Source: DATFTF01 sp963825175
GTDB taxonomy: Bacteria > Acidobacteriota > Thermoanaerobaculia > UBA5066 > Gp7-AA6
Reading direction: 5' to 3'
DNA: 64,000 nucleotides
Assembly (NCBI GenBank): GCA_963825175.1
Contig: CAWGSA010000002.1
Span: forward strand, 2,870,017 to 2,934,016
In this document: in pieces, positions 53,993 through 63,806 of the stretch
Layout: every line of letters begins with the position of its first letter
How positions within the stretch are numbered: position 1 is the first letter of the stretch
Translations under genes and position numbers: made by a program
Notes under the pieces: model-generated
What the model was told of the DNA's origin: nothing
What the model saw: only the letters and a program-made list of their open reading frames with translations
The model's database searches: none

Positions 53993-54215
53993 GCGCATCT
54001 TTGTGCTCCTCGGCAGATCTTTTGATGCCGATCTCCGGATTCCGTCCAAGAATGTAGGCGTGCTCAATCAGATTTCTCAGTTCTCTCAGATTCCCAGGGA
54101 AGCAATATTGTTGGAGCTTTTCGAGCGCCTCTGCCGTAAGCGCGCGCGGCATCATTTTTCAGTTCCGTCGCTATCTGGTGAGAAAAGATATTGCTCAAAC
54201 CGGCGATGACGAAAA
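53965..54215 (-). pseudogene. Fragment of a sigma-54-dependent regulator (AAA+ C-terminal part)
   Basis: Minus-strand reading from about 54155 gives LTAEALEKLQQYCFPGNLRELRNLIEHAYILGR, the end of the sigma-54 activator ATPase domain (the usual WPGNVREL motif, here FPGNLREL). The preceding piece (IFSHQIATELKNDAARA, to about 54215) is in another frame, with a shift in a GCGCGCGC run near 54145. Neither the rest of the ATPase nor a helix-turn-helix is present. It abuts the truncated plus-strand gene, marking the junction. Confidence 0.7.
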
Positions 54216-54442
54216 CGGCCTCAAGTCGATGGCTTAGTAGGGGTTGGTGAAAAGGCTCGCTCCAGCCAGGCTCATCCGTCAGAACCTGAAGCTCTGCCGG
54301 GAGCTGCACCTCTGGTGACTAGTGCGTACCGTCACTGACAACTACACTCAGAAGAAATACTTCTGTACCGATTTGTGGGACTATCTTTGGGCCGGGTGAG
54401 GTGCGCCGTAAGCTCGGCAAAGAGAGTAGACAACCTCAAGGG

Positions 54443-56428
54443 ATGCAAGTCACGTTCACAGCCAGTTCGTTCGTCCCGACTTCGTTTCGCTCCGCTCTGT
54501 TTGTAGCTCTATTCGGAGCATTCTTGTTATTGCGGCTGCCATCGGCCTCAGCGCAGATCTCTCCCGGTCCGCTTTCCCGGCCCCACGAGTCGCTGAACGG
54601 ATCCAGGAATTGCGCCAGTTGCCACAAGTTTGGCGGTCAGGCGGCCCTGAAGTGCTTGGACTGCCACACAGAAATCGCGACTCGTCTTTCGGCTCGTAAA
54701 GGTTTGCATGCAACCTACAACATTCCTCCCGGTTCGAGTCAGGAGTGCGCTCGCTGCCACTCCGAACACAACGGGGAAGACTTCCCGCTGGTTAAGTGGG
54801 ACATCAAGACTTTCAACCACAAGGAGACTGGCTATCTGCTCGAAGGCAAGCACGAAGGTCTTGCCTGCAATAAGTGCCATAATCCTTCTCGCATTTCTCC
54901 GCAGGAACGAGCATCCATCAAGATCAAGGACCCCAGCCGCACTTATCTGGGGCTCTCGACTACGTGCGTACCCTGCCACGAAGATCGGCACAAAGGCCGT
55001 TTAGGACCGACCTGCCAGTCCTGTCACAACTTCGTCGACTGGAAGACTATAAACATCGGCAAGTTCGACCACTCGAAGACTCGCTATCCCTTAACCGGCC
55101 TGCATGCCCAGGTGCAGTGCGCCAAGTGCCATATCAACGGCGCCGACGGCAAGCCGCAATATGTGGGCATTCCTTTCAACCAGTGTTCCGATTGCCACAA
55201 GGATCCGCACCACGGGAGCTTCCCTCAAAGTTGCCAATCCTGCCACAGCACCGGCGGCTGGAAGAAAATCTCGCTGCAGGCAGTCAACGAGCGCTTCGAC
55301 CATTCGAAGACTAAGTACCCTCTGGAAGGAAAGCACACCACCGTCGATTGCGCCCAATGCCATGCCAACGGAGACTTCAAGAAGCCGCTGGAATTTGCCA
55401 AATGCATGGATTGCCACAAGCCTGATCCACATAACGGGCAGTTCGTGAAGCGTCCCGAGCATGGCGAGTGCGCCGAGTGCCACACCGTGCAAGGATGGAA
55501 GCCTTCCAAATTTACAGTGAAGGAGCACGCGACCAGCGCCTATCCCTTGCAGGGCGGGCATGCCCGCCTGGAGTGCGCCCAGTGTCACATTCCGAAAGGG
55601 AAGGACACCCTCTTCAAAGTGAAGTTCGACCGCTGCACCGACTGTCACGCCGATCGCCATGGCGGACAATTTGTTGCCGCCCCGTACTTCAACGCCTGCG
55701 ACCGCTGCCACACTCTCGAGGGCTACAAGCCCTCCACATTCACCCTTGCCAAGCACAAAGAAACTCACTTTGTGCTAAATGGTGGCCACGTCGCTGTTCC
55801 TTGCGCTGACTGCCACAAGGAGTCAGCCGAGTTCCAGCCCAAGCCTACTGCGATCTATCACTGGAAAAACCTGGACTGCACCAGTTGTCACGCCGATCCG
55901 CACAAAGGTCAGTTCAAAGAGCGAATGCTGCAGCTCCGAACCAACGGCTCACCGGCCGGATGCGAAGCTTGCCATTCCACGAAATCCTGGAAGGAACTTT
56001 CGGCTTTTGATCATTCGAAGACCAAATTCCCCCTGGTTGGGTCGCATCGCGCCACCGCCTGCATCGATTGCCACAAGCCCTCGAACATGGAAACGAAGTT
56101 AATCAATGTGGATTTCAAGGCTGCACCCACGCAATGCGAAGACTGCCATGAAGACATCCACGGAAAACAATTCGCCAAGGCTGAGGCCACTCCCTGTGCA
56201 GATTGCCACAACAGTAACAAGTGGAAGCCCTCCTTGTTCGACCACGAGAAGAGAACTACCTTCCCCCTGCGCGGCGCTCACCAGAACGTCCGCTGTGCCG
56301 CCTGCCATAAGCTGACAAAAGTCGTTGCCGCCAAAATCGTTCTCTTTTACAAGCCGACGCCCAAGGATTGTGCCGCCTGCCATGGGCCCAACAACCCTGT
56401 GCCCAAGGCGAAGCAGTCCGGGTTCTGA
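54443..56428 (+). CDS. Exported 23-heme c-type cytochrome
   Basis: 661 residues from the ATG at 54443; an in-frame GTG at 54401 is possible, but this start gives a clean signal peptide (SALFVALFGAFLLLRLPSASAQ). I count 23 CXXCH motifs (first CASCH, CLDCH, CARCH; last CAACH twice). Many lie in a repeating pattern FDHSKTxYPLxGxHxxVxCAxCH that recurs every ~60-70 residues and supplies extra His ligands. A periplasmic or outer-surface electron carrier; in family terms, similar cytochromes serve extracellular electron transfer. GC content is lower than in the first 53 kb. Followed by a still larger cytochrome. Confidence 0.88.
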   Translation: MQVTFTASSFVPTSFRSALFVALFGAFLLLRLPSASAQISPGPLSRPHESLNGSRNCASCHKFGGQAALKCLDCHTEIATRLSARKGLHATYNIPPGSSQECARCHSEHNGEDFPLVKWDIKTFNHKETGYLLEGKHEGLACNKCHNPSRISPQERASIKIKDPSRTYLGLSTTCVPCHEDRHKGRLGPTCQSCHNFVDWKTINIGKFDHSKTRYPLTGLHAQVQCAKCHINGADGKPQYVGIPFNQCSDCHKDPHHGSFPQSCQSCHSTGGWKKISLQAVNERFDHSKTKYPLEGKHTTVDCAQCHANGDFKKPLEFAKCMDCHKPDPHNGQFVKRPEHGECAECHTVQGWKPSKFTVKEHATSAYPLQGGHARLECAQCHIPKGKDTLFKVKFDRCTDCHADRHGGQFVAAPYFNACDRCHTLEGYKPSTFTLAKHKETHFVLNGGHVAVPCADCHKESAEFQPKPTAIYHWKNLDCTSCHADPHKGQFKERMLQLRTNGSPAGCEACHSTKSWKELSAFDHSKTKFPLVGSHRATACIDCHKPSNMETKLINVDFKAAPTQCEDCHEDIHGKQFAKAEATPCADCHNSNKWKPSLFDHEKRTTFPLRGAHQNVRCAACHKLTKVVAAKIVLFYKPTPKDCAACHGPNNPVPKAKQSGF

Positions 56429-56826
56429 TCCCAGCCCTTCCTTCTTCCAAACTTGCAGTTGTCCGAATGAGAGGTTGTAGGCCTTCTCATTAGTGCCTGC
56501 CATGCGGTTTCAACAGCCCTCCTGAGTGATACTCGGCCTATAGCTGAAAGCTGGTTCGTATTTTTGTACGCTGTTCAGTTTTTTTTACGAGCGAATTCTC
56601 AGGGCAAAAAGTGCGAGCCATCGCGAAGAACTTACATTTTGGGGCCCGGGGTGCGGGGCAGACAGGAATCGGAACATGGCCGAAAAGACCGTCGAACAGG
56701 CACCGGAGTAACTTTCGGCTAAACCGCCATTTCGTTAATGTAATTGGACTAACAATTGCATCGCCCGACGTAAGTCTTCTTAACTCTTTTTTCAAAATCT
56801 TGTACGGACAAAAGCAAGGGGCCGTC
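56429..56826 (+). other. 398-bp intergenic region between cytochrome genes
   Basis: Less GC-rich. No family-bearing ORF; only an 11-codon frame beginning at about 56676 (MAEKTVEQAPE). I looked for the cyclic di-GMP riboswitch pattern often found before multiheme cytochromes and did not find it. Probably holds the promoter of the giant cytochrome gene (AT-rich stretch 56735-56795). Confidence 0.45.
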
Positions 56827-57672
56827 ATGTTGGGGACTGGGGGCGTACTCAATCTGATTGCAGTACTGCTACTCGTGTTTCCCGGCCTTTCGGGAAGCGG
56901 GTCGGCCCAGTCTGCGCAGGGTTATCAGGGTACGCACAGTCCGCACGGAAATTTGAATGTTCCCTGCCAGAACTGCCACACCCCAAGTGCTTGGACGCCT
57001 ATCCGCGCCGTTCCTGAATTCGATCACAATCAAACGAAATATCCGTTGCGCGGCATGCATCAGGCAGTCACCTGCGTGCAGTGCCACGTGAAGCCGGTTT
57101 TTTCCAACGTCGGTCAGCGATGCCAGGATTGCCACGCCGATATTCACAAGCGCCAGCTGGGTGCAAACTGCGAGCAGTGTCACACGGTGCGGGGATGGCA
57201 GGTCTCGATTCAGCAGATCCAGCAGCACAACAACCGCTTTCCGCTGACCGGAGCTCACGCCGCGGTGGACTGCGACTCCTGCCACAAAGGCGCAGCGAAC
57301 AGCAAATTCCAGACGATGTCCACGGAATGCTATTCCTGCCATGCTCCAGATTTCCAGAAAACCAGCAACCCGAATCACCTGACTGCCAAGTTTTCCACCA
57401 CCTGCGATGGTTGTCACACAACGGATAGCTGGCTGAACGCAAAATTCGACCACAGTTCTGTGGGATTCCCGTTGACTGGCGGCCACGCCGTGCCGCCCCG
57501 GCAGTGCGTTGATTGCCACGTCAACAACAATTACAACCTCACGAGCACGGCGTGCTTCTCGTGCCACCAGAAAGATTTTGTCAGGCGCGACCAAGCCGGT
57601 CGCTCACGCCGGGTTCCCCACCACATGCGAGCAATGCCACGACACAGTTCAGTGGGCCAATGGCAAGTTTGA
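56827..57672 (+). CDS. Giant repeat multiheme cytochrome, N-terminal part
   Basis: ATG at 56827 starts a signal peptide (LNLIAVLLLVFPGLSGSGSAQ). Nine CXXCH motifs follow: CQNCH, CVQCH, CQDCH, CEQCH, CDSCH, CYSCH, CDGCH, CVDCH, CFSCH. The FDHxxxxPLTGxH elements and the first VPPRQCVDCHVNNNYN block mark the start of the tandem repeats. After HQKDF (about 57585) the frame is lost by a one-base change, and the continuation lies in the next frame. The open frame as read stops at 57672. Confidence 0.85.
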   Translation: MLGTGGVLNLIAVLLLVFPGLSGSGSAQSAQGYQGTHSPHGNLNVPCQNCHTPSAWTPIRAVPEFDHNQTKYPLRGMHQAVTCVQCHVKPVFSNVGQRCQDCHADIHKRQLGANCEQCHTVRGWQVSIQQIQQHNNRFPLTGAHAAVDCDSCHKGAANSKFQTMSTECYSCHAPDFQKTSNPNHLTAKFSTTCDGCHTTDSWLNAKFDHSSVGFPLTGGHAVPPRQCVDCHVNNNYNLTSTACFSCHQKDFVRRDQAGRSRRVPHHMRAMPRHSSVGQWQV

Positions 57673-60600
57673 TCACTCCACGACAGGTTTCACCCTCACG
57701 GGGATGCACACTGTTCCGCCCCGTCAGTGCGCCGAGTGCCACACCAACAATAATTACTCCCTGAAGAGCACCACCTGCGTCGGGTGTCATATGAAGGATT
57801 TTCAGGGAACCACCAATCCCAACCACGTAAGCGGAAAGTTCTCGCAGACTTGCGCGACCTGCCATACGACGAGCGGCTGGCAACCGGCTACTTTTGATCA
57901 CACGACGGTGAACTTCCCGTTGACCGGAGCGCACACAGTTCCACCGCGACAGTGCGCCGATTGCCACGTCAACAACAACTACAACATCACGACCAACGCC
58001 TGCGCCTCATGCCACCTGAAGGACTTCCAGGCAACGACCAATCCGAATCACGTGACGGGAAAATTCTCGCAGACGTGCCAGACCTGTCACACGACGACAG
58101 CGTGGCAGCCAGCCAGCTTCGACCATTCGACGGTAAACTTCCCGTTGGCCGGAGCGCATACTGTGCCTCCGCGACAGTGCACCGATTGTCACGTCAACAA
58201 CAACTACAACCTGACTGTAAGCACCTGCGTCAGCTGCCATCAGAAAGACTTCGACAACGCGAAGACCCCGGTCTCCCACGTCGGGTTCCCTACGACCTGC
58301 CAGCAATGCCACGACACGATCAAGTGGACCGACGGCAAGTTTGACCACTCCACGACCGGTTTCCCGCTGACCGGCATGCACACCGTTCCGCCGCGCCAGT
58401 GCGCCGATTGCCACGTCAACAACAACTACAACCTGACCAGCACCACGTGCGTGTCGTGCCATCTGAAGGATTTCCAGGGAACCACCAATCCGAACCACGT
58501 GACAGGCAAAGTTCTCGCAGACTTGCGAGATCGTGCCACACAACTTCCGGTTGGCAGCCGGCTAATTTCGACCACACCACTGTGAACTTCCCGCTCACCG
58601 GAGCGCACACCGTGCCTCCGCGCCAGTGCGCCGACTGCCACGTCAACAACAATTACAACCTCACCAGACGACCTGCGTGTCGTGCCACCTGAAGGATTTC
58701 CAGGGGACGACGAATCCCGAATCACGTGCAGCAGCGGATTCGCGCAAACCTGTCGAGACCTGCCACACGACTGTCGCCTGGCAGCCGGCGAAGTTCGATC
58801 ACTCGAAGTCGGGCTTCCCGCTCACCGGCTCGCACACGGTGCCGCCACGGCAGTGCGCTGATTGCCACGTCAACAACAACTACAACATCACCGTAGACCA
58901 CCTGCATCAGTTGCCATCTGAAGGACTTCAACAGGGCAACCAGCCCGGTTCACGTCACGCAGGCTTCCCGCACGACTTGCGAGCAGTGCCATGACACCGT
59001 GCAGTGGACCGACGGCAAAGTTCGATCACTCCAAGACCGGTTTCACGCTGACCGGCATGCACACCGTGCCGCCGCGGCAGTGCACCGATTGCCACGTCAA
59101 CAACAACTACAACATCACCGCACCACCTGCGTGTCGTTGCCACCTGAAGGACTATCAGGGCACCACCAATCCGAACCACGTGCACGGCGAATTTCCCGCA
59201 GACGTGCGCGCAGTGTCACAACACGACGAGCTGGTTGAGCTGCGAACTTCGATCACAGCAAGACCGGATTCCCGCTGACCGGCTAGCACACCGTACCGCC
59301 GCGGCCGTGCACCGATTGCCACGTCAACAACAACTACAACTTGACCAGCACGACCTGCGTCTCCTGCCATTTGAAGGATTATCCAGGGCACCACCAATCC
59401 GAACCACGTGACGGCGAATTTCCCGCAGACCTGCGAACAGTGCCACAGCACCTCAAGCCTGGCTGAGCGCGACCTTCGATCACCGCAAGACCGGATTCCC
59501 ACTGACCGGCCTGCATACCGTGCCGCCGCGCCAGTGCACCGATTGCCACGTCAACAACAATTACAACCTGACTACGGCCAGCCTGCGTGAGTTGCCACCT
59601 GAAGGACTATCAGGGCACAACGAACCCGAACCACGTGACGGCAAATTTCCCGCAGACCTGCGAGACGTGCCACAGCACATCGACCTGGCTGAGCGCGACG
59701 TTCGATCACAACACGACCGGATTCCCGTTGACCGGCCTGCACACCGTACCGCCGCGACAGTGCACCGATTGCCACGTCAACAACAACTACAACATCACCG
59801 ACACGACCTGCGTGTCGTGCCACCTGAAGGACTATCAGGGCACCACGAATCCGAATCACGTACACCGCGAATTTCCCGCAGACGTGCGAGAACTGCCACA
59901 GCACTACCACTTGGCTGAATGGCGACCTTCGATCACAGCACGACCGGATTCCCCTTGACCGGCCTGCACACGGTGCCGCCGCGACTATGCACCGATTGCC
60001 ACGTCAACAACAATTACAACCTGACCACGACAGCTTGCGTGTCGTGCCACCTGAAGGATTATCAGGGCACAACGAGCCCGAACCACGTGACGGCGAACTT
60101 CCCGCAGACCTGCGAGACGTGCCACAGCACATCGACCTGGCTGAGCGCGACGTTCGATCACACCACGACCGGATTCCCGCTGACCGGCCTGCACACCGTA
60201 CCGCCGCGACCGTGCACCGATTGCCACGTCAACAACAACTACAACATCACCGTCACGACCTGCGTGTCGTGCCACCTGAAGGACTATCAGGGCACCACCA
60301 ATCCGAACCACGTGACGGCCAATTTCCCGCAGACCTGCGAGCAATGCCACGACACGACAACCTGGCTGAATGCCACGTTCAATCACACGCAGTACCGGCT
60401 TCCCGCTCACCGGGGCCCACACCGTTCCGCCGCGGCCTGTACCGATTGCCACGTCAACAACAACTACAACCTCACCAGCACCACGTGCGTCTCTTGCCAC
60501 CAGACCGACTACAACAACGCGGTATCGCCAGTGCCCCACGCTGCGGCGGGTTTCCCGACCACCTGCGAAAACTGCCACGACACCGTGCACTGGACCGATG

Positions 60601-60960
60601 GCAAGTTCGACCACTCGACAACCGGCTTCACGCTGACCGGAACGCGCACCTGGTCCCGCCGCGGCAGTGCACCGATTGCCACGTCAACAACAACTATGCA
60701 TTGAACAGCACGCTGTGCTACTCGTGCCACCAGAAGGATTACGATGGCACCACGACTCCTGCGCACGCGACGGCCGGCTTCCCGACTACATGCGAACTCT
60801 GCCACGACACGATCGTCTGGACCGACTGCGACCTTCAACCACAACAACGACTACGTTCCCGCTGACCGGTTCGCACACCGTGCCGCCGCGCCAATGCGTG
60901 GACTGCCACGTCAACAACAACTACACCACGCTGCCGATCGACTTGTGTCGGCTGCCATCA
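57490..60960 (+). repeat. ~225-bp tandem repeat, about 16 copies, three heme motifs each
   Basis: The block encoding CHVNNNYN recurs at about 57520, 57745, 57970, 58190, 58420, 58640, 58870, 59095, 59320, 59550, 59780, 60005, 60225, 60450, 60680 and 60910, a period close to 225 bases (75 residues). Copies from 59.0 to 60.4 kb are the most alike. Confidence 0.85.
57587..58585 (+). CDS. Giant repeat multiheme cytochrome, middle part
   Basis: In-frame continuation of the previous piece (GATKPVAHAGFPTTCEQCH onward). Twelve CXXCH motifs in about four ~75-residue repeats, each with CADCHVNNNYN, CVSCHxKDF and CxxCHxT-W. No start codon is expected, since it is the body of one protein. The frame derails at about 58507 (HVTGK then VLADLRD), where one extra base occurs in the TGK-FSQTC stretch; the family reading resumes in another frame. 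Confidence 0.8.
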   Translation, partial: ATKPVAHAGFPTTCEQCHDTVQWANGKFDHSTTGFTLTGMHTVPPRQCAECHTNNNYSLKSTTCVGCHMKDFQGTTNPNHVSGKFSQTCATCHTTSGWQPATFDHTTVNFPLTGAHTVPPRQCADCHVNNNYNITTNACASCHLKDFQATTNPNHVTGKFSQTCQTCHTTTAWQPASFDHSTVNFPLAGAHTVPPRQCTDCHVNNNYNLTVSTCVSCHQKDFDNAKTPVSHVGFPTTCQQCHDTIKWTDGKFDHSTTGFPLTGMHTVPPRQCADCHVNNNYNLTSTTCVSCHLKDFQGTTNPNHVTGKVLADLRDRATQLPVGSRLISTTPL

Positions 60961-61285
60961 GACGGATTACAACAACACGACCAATCCGGGACACTCGGCG
61001 CAGCCGACGTTCTTCCCGACCACCTGCCAGACCTGCCACAACACCACGGCCTGGACCGGTGCAACCTTTAACCACACCCAGTACACGCGATTCCCGACCA
61101 ACCACGGCGACGCCAATAACGTGTGCTCGACGTGCCATATCAATTCCAACGACTACGCGATTTTCCAGTGCACCGCATGCCATGGCGGCAACAACGCAAA
61201 CAATTTCCAGCACCAGAACGTGAGTGGCTACGTATACAACAGCATCAATTGTTACCAGTGTCACCAGAGCGGTGGCGGTGGGTAG
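58508..61285 (+). pseudogene. Giant repeat multiheme cytochrome, C-terminal part with many frame breaks
   Basis: Reading across frames gives about 37 further CXXCH motifs in ~10 more tandem units. A non-repeat end follows (CSTCHINSNDYAIFQCTACHGG, CYQCHQSGGGG) with a stop at 61283. The frame changes at least ten times by single-base gains or losses, often at equivalent places in successive units (for example before CVSCH). That is more typical of consensus error in near-identical repeats than of decay, since motifs and spacing are otherwise perfect. If intact, the whole gene (56827-61285) would encode ~1480 residues and about 58 hemes. Confidence 0.75.
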
Positions 61286-61384
61286 CTCGTTTTTGGCCGG
61301 AAACGTGCTATATCAAAACTGAACGGCAGTAACGCCCATCCCCCAGGCGGCAAGGTGGAGCGCCAGCAAGAGTGATAGCAGCGA

Positions 61385-63202
61385 ATGAAGGCAGTCCAAA
61401 AACATTTTCCGATCGTATTGCTGTTGTTGTCTTGTGCTGCGGCACAGCACACCGTCGGGACCGCGACGGTGCAGAGTGTGACCACCGCGCAAGACGGAGC
61501 CGGTGTGCGCGTGGAAATCACCGTCAGCACTCCGGTCAACTTTTCGGTTGAGACAGCAGTCAATCCCGACCGGATTCTGCTCGATCTTCCTGAAACCGTC
61601 TGCACCGACAGCACGAAGAGCCTCGCCGTCGACGTGAACGGCCTTCGCCGAGTGCGCACCGGCCAGCACAGCACGAGTCCGTTTGTGACTCGCGTCGTCC
61701 TTGATCTTGATCAGGCCCATCCTTACTCCGTCAAAGCGGATGGAAACCGGATCATCCTTACTGTTGGTACCGCGACCGTGGGTTCCGCCGAGAGCGCGCA
61801 CGCGTCGTCCCATGGTGCTCCGGTAGCGGCTACGTCTGGCAATCTGATAGGAGTCTTCCGCCGCCACCGGGACAGCACTCCCATCGTGGTGGATAATTCT
61901 CCGGCACCCACAATTCCGGCGCCCCCACCAACACCCGCGGGTCCGGCGTTCGAACCACGCTCCGAGAACTCTTCTGCTGCGTCGTTGCCAGCTCCCCCTC
62001 CTCCGGTCCTCCCGCGAACCCAGCCGGCCGGTGCCGCTCCGGAAAAGTCCGCGAACCAGACTCCGGTCCAGCAAAATCAGGTCGCCATTGCGGCTACCCC
62101 GCAGCCGACCGTCGCTACCGCTACCGCTCCGGCTCAGCCCTTGGCTGCGTCCAATAATCCGCCCGCGATTGTGGCCTCTAAGCAGCCCGCGATCACAGAG
62201 TCAACAGCGACTCCTTTGGCACCACCCGTGCCGCAAGCTTTGGTTCCTGCGGTTTCTACCAGTAATTCCACGCCGGCATCTTCTGACCAGAATCAGATCG
62301 CGAGCGTCACTAAGCCCGATGCGGTACGCGCGCCCGCGGTGCTTGCGACAACGCCATCCAGTATTGCTCCGGCCGTTGAGTCAAAACCTGCGGTTGCGGT
62401 TGCGAAGACTCCGGCGGCTTCTCCCGCACCTTCCGTTCCACAGAGCATTTCGCCGGAGCCTTCCGCGACCAAGAGTTCTTCTGACCAGAACCAGATCGCC
62501 AGTGCGGCCAAGACTGACGCCGTCCCAGCGGCACCCACCGTAGCGGCCGGAAACACTTCCTCTGCAAACGAGTCCTCGAATCCACCGGCCATTGAGGCCG
62601 CGCCCGATTCCGCCATATCGGCAGTTCCGGCAGCGGGAGCAGCACCCACCACGGCTGCTGAGCCTGCCACGCTGATTGCGCGTAGCGACGATCCCAGTCT
62701 GCGTACTGTTTTCAAAGTGAAGTATGTTGCCGAAGGCGTGGCGTATCTCGAGGGCGGACGCTCCCAGGGTCTTACCGAAGGCATGAAGTTAGAGGTGGAA
62801 GATACAAACTTGCCGGCCAAGCAAGGCGACAGCGCGAGTGCCACTGATCCGAAAGTGATCGCGGAACTGGAAGTCACCGCGGTTGCCGAGACCTCCGCGG
62901 TGACCGATATTCACGAACCGAAGCGGGCAGTGAAAGTCGGCGACCTGGCTTATCTTTCGAGCGGCGATGCCGAGGCTCTGGTGCAGCAGCGCGCTCTAAG
63001 CGCGACACGCCAGTACCCCGCTGTAATTTCTTTCACCGAAGGCGACACTCTCGACGAAGAAGTGCGGGAAGTTGTCCCACGTCCTCCTCTTCCATCGGTG
63101 AACCGGCGCACGGGGACGCATCGGCTTCGATACCATGGAGACCATCACTCACGGCGCGACCAACATCTCCAGTTCAGACGTGGGGTTAGCTTTCCGTGGT
63201 GA
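61385..63202 (+). CDS. AMIN-domain protein with Pro/Ala-rich linker, N-terminal part of an outer-membrane barrel protein
   Basis: 605 codons as open. A signal peptide ends near SCAAAQ. An AMIN domain (about 22-125: VRVEITVSTPVNFSVET, DRILLDLPET, VTRVVLDLDQ) is followed by a ~280-residue Pro/Ala/Ser/Gln-rich linker with internal repeats (SSDQNQIAS twice). A globular region (VKYVAEGVAYLEGGRSQGLTEGMKLEVED, VKVGDLAYLSSGDAEALV) then leads to PSVNR. At about 63105 the frame shifts; the beta-barrel part continues in another frame. AMIN domains bind the cell wall or guide outer-membrane proteins. Confidence 0.8.
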   Translation: MKAVQKHFPIVLLLLSCAAAQHTVGTATVQSVTTAQDGAGVRVEITVSTPVNFSVETAVNPDRILLDLPETVCTDSTKSLAVDVNGLRRVRTGQHSTSPFVTRVVLDLDQAHPYSVKADGNRIILTVGTATVGSAESAHASSHGAPVAATSGNLIGVFRRHRDSTPIVVDNSPAPTIPAPPPTPAGPAFEPRSENSSAASLPAPPPPVLPRTQPAGAAPEKSANQTPVQQNQVAIAATPQPTVATATAPAQPLAASNNPPAIVASKQPAITESTATPLAPPVPQALVPAVSTSNSTPASSDQNQIASVTKPDAVRAPAVLATTPSSIAPAVESKPAVAVAKTPAASPAPSVPQSISPEPSATKSSSDQNQIASAAKTDAVPAAPTVAAGNTSSANESSNPPAIEAAPDSAISAVPAAGAAPTTAAEPATLIARSDDPSLRTVFKVKYVAEGVAYLEGGRSQGLTEGMKLEVEDTNLPAKQGDSASATDPKVIAELEVTAVAETSAVTDIHEPKRAVKVGDLAYLSSGDAEALVQQRALSATRQYPAVISFTEGDTLDEEVREVVPRPPLPSVNRRTGTHRLRYHGDHHSRRDQHLQFRRGVSFPW

Positions 63203-63806
63203 CATCACTCGAATCGGAGGCACGTACTGGAATCTTAGCGGCTACTGGCGCGGACGGTTGACCAAGGAGTCCGCCGCCAGCCAGGAGACTCTGCAGAATC
63301 TGATCAATCGCACCTATCACCTGAACATGACCTACGACAATCCCAACTCCACGCTGGTCGCGGGATTTGGCCGCCTCTACCTTCCCTGGGCGCCAAGCCT
63401 CGATACCATCGATGGCGGCTACTTCGGGAAGCGACTTTCCAAGGGCGTAGTCCTCGGAGTTTTCGGTGGGTCCACGCCGGATCCATCGTCATGGGATTAC
63501 CAGGCCAACCGCGCTCTGGGTGGATCCTTTATTAATTTCGAGGGTGGCAAGTACGACGGTTTCCATTACAGCAGCACCGCGGGCGCGGGCATTAGCATGG
63601 TCAAGTGGGCGATCGACCGGCCTTTCGTATTCTTCGAAGATTCGGTTTCGTACAAGCGTGACATCGCGATTTACGAGTCCGCTCAACTGGATAGTCCCAA
63701 AGGCAATTCCGCCACGCCCGCGCCGGGACCTGGCCTCGGCCGCAACTTCTTCACCTTGCGCGTAAACCCCGTTGCGCGGGTCGAGGGCAAAAATGAGCAG
63801 GCTTGA
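63135..63806 (+). CDS. Outer-membrane beta-barrel part of the AMIN protein, truncated
   Basis: The frame reads ARGRIGFDTMETITHGATNISSSDVGLAFRGDITRIGGTYWNLSGYWRGR and further alternating beta strands with aromatic residues (LVAGFGRLYLPWAPSLDTIDGGYFGKRL), typical of a porin-like barrel. It belongs to the preceding gene across a one-base shift near 63105. The barrel stops abruptly after FFTLRVNPVARV at about 63782, where unrelated minus-strand coding sequence begins. The last strands are therefore missing. Confidence 0.75.
   Translation: METITHGATNISSSDVGLAFRGDITRIGGTYWNLSGYWRGRLTKESAASQETLQNLINRTYHLNMTYDNPNSTLVAGFGRLYLPWAPSLDTIDGGYFGKRLSKGVVLGVFGGSTPDPSSWDYQANRALGGSFINFEGGKYDGFHYSSTAGAGISMVKWAIDRPFVFFEDSVSYKRDIAIYESAQLDSPKGNSATPAPGPGLGRNFFTLRVNPVARVEGKNEQA

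Noticed and set aside
56429..56826. Possible cyclic di-GMP riboswitch before the giant cytochrome
   Set aside because: I could not find the conserved GEMM-type core; only scattered purine-rich bits were present.
57490..60960. 225-bp repeats considered as CRISPR or rRNA-like repeat
   Set aside because: The repeats code for regularly spaced CXXCH motifs; they are protein repeats.
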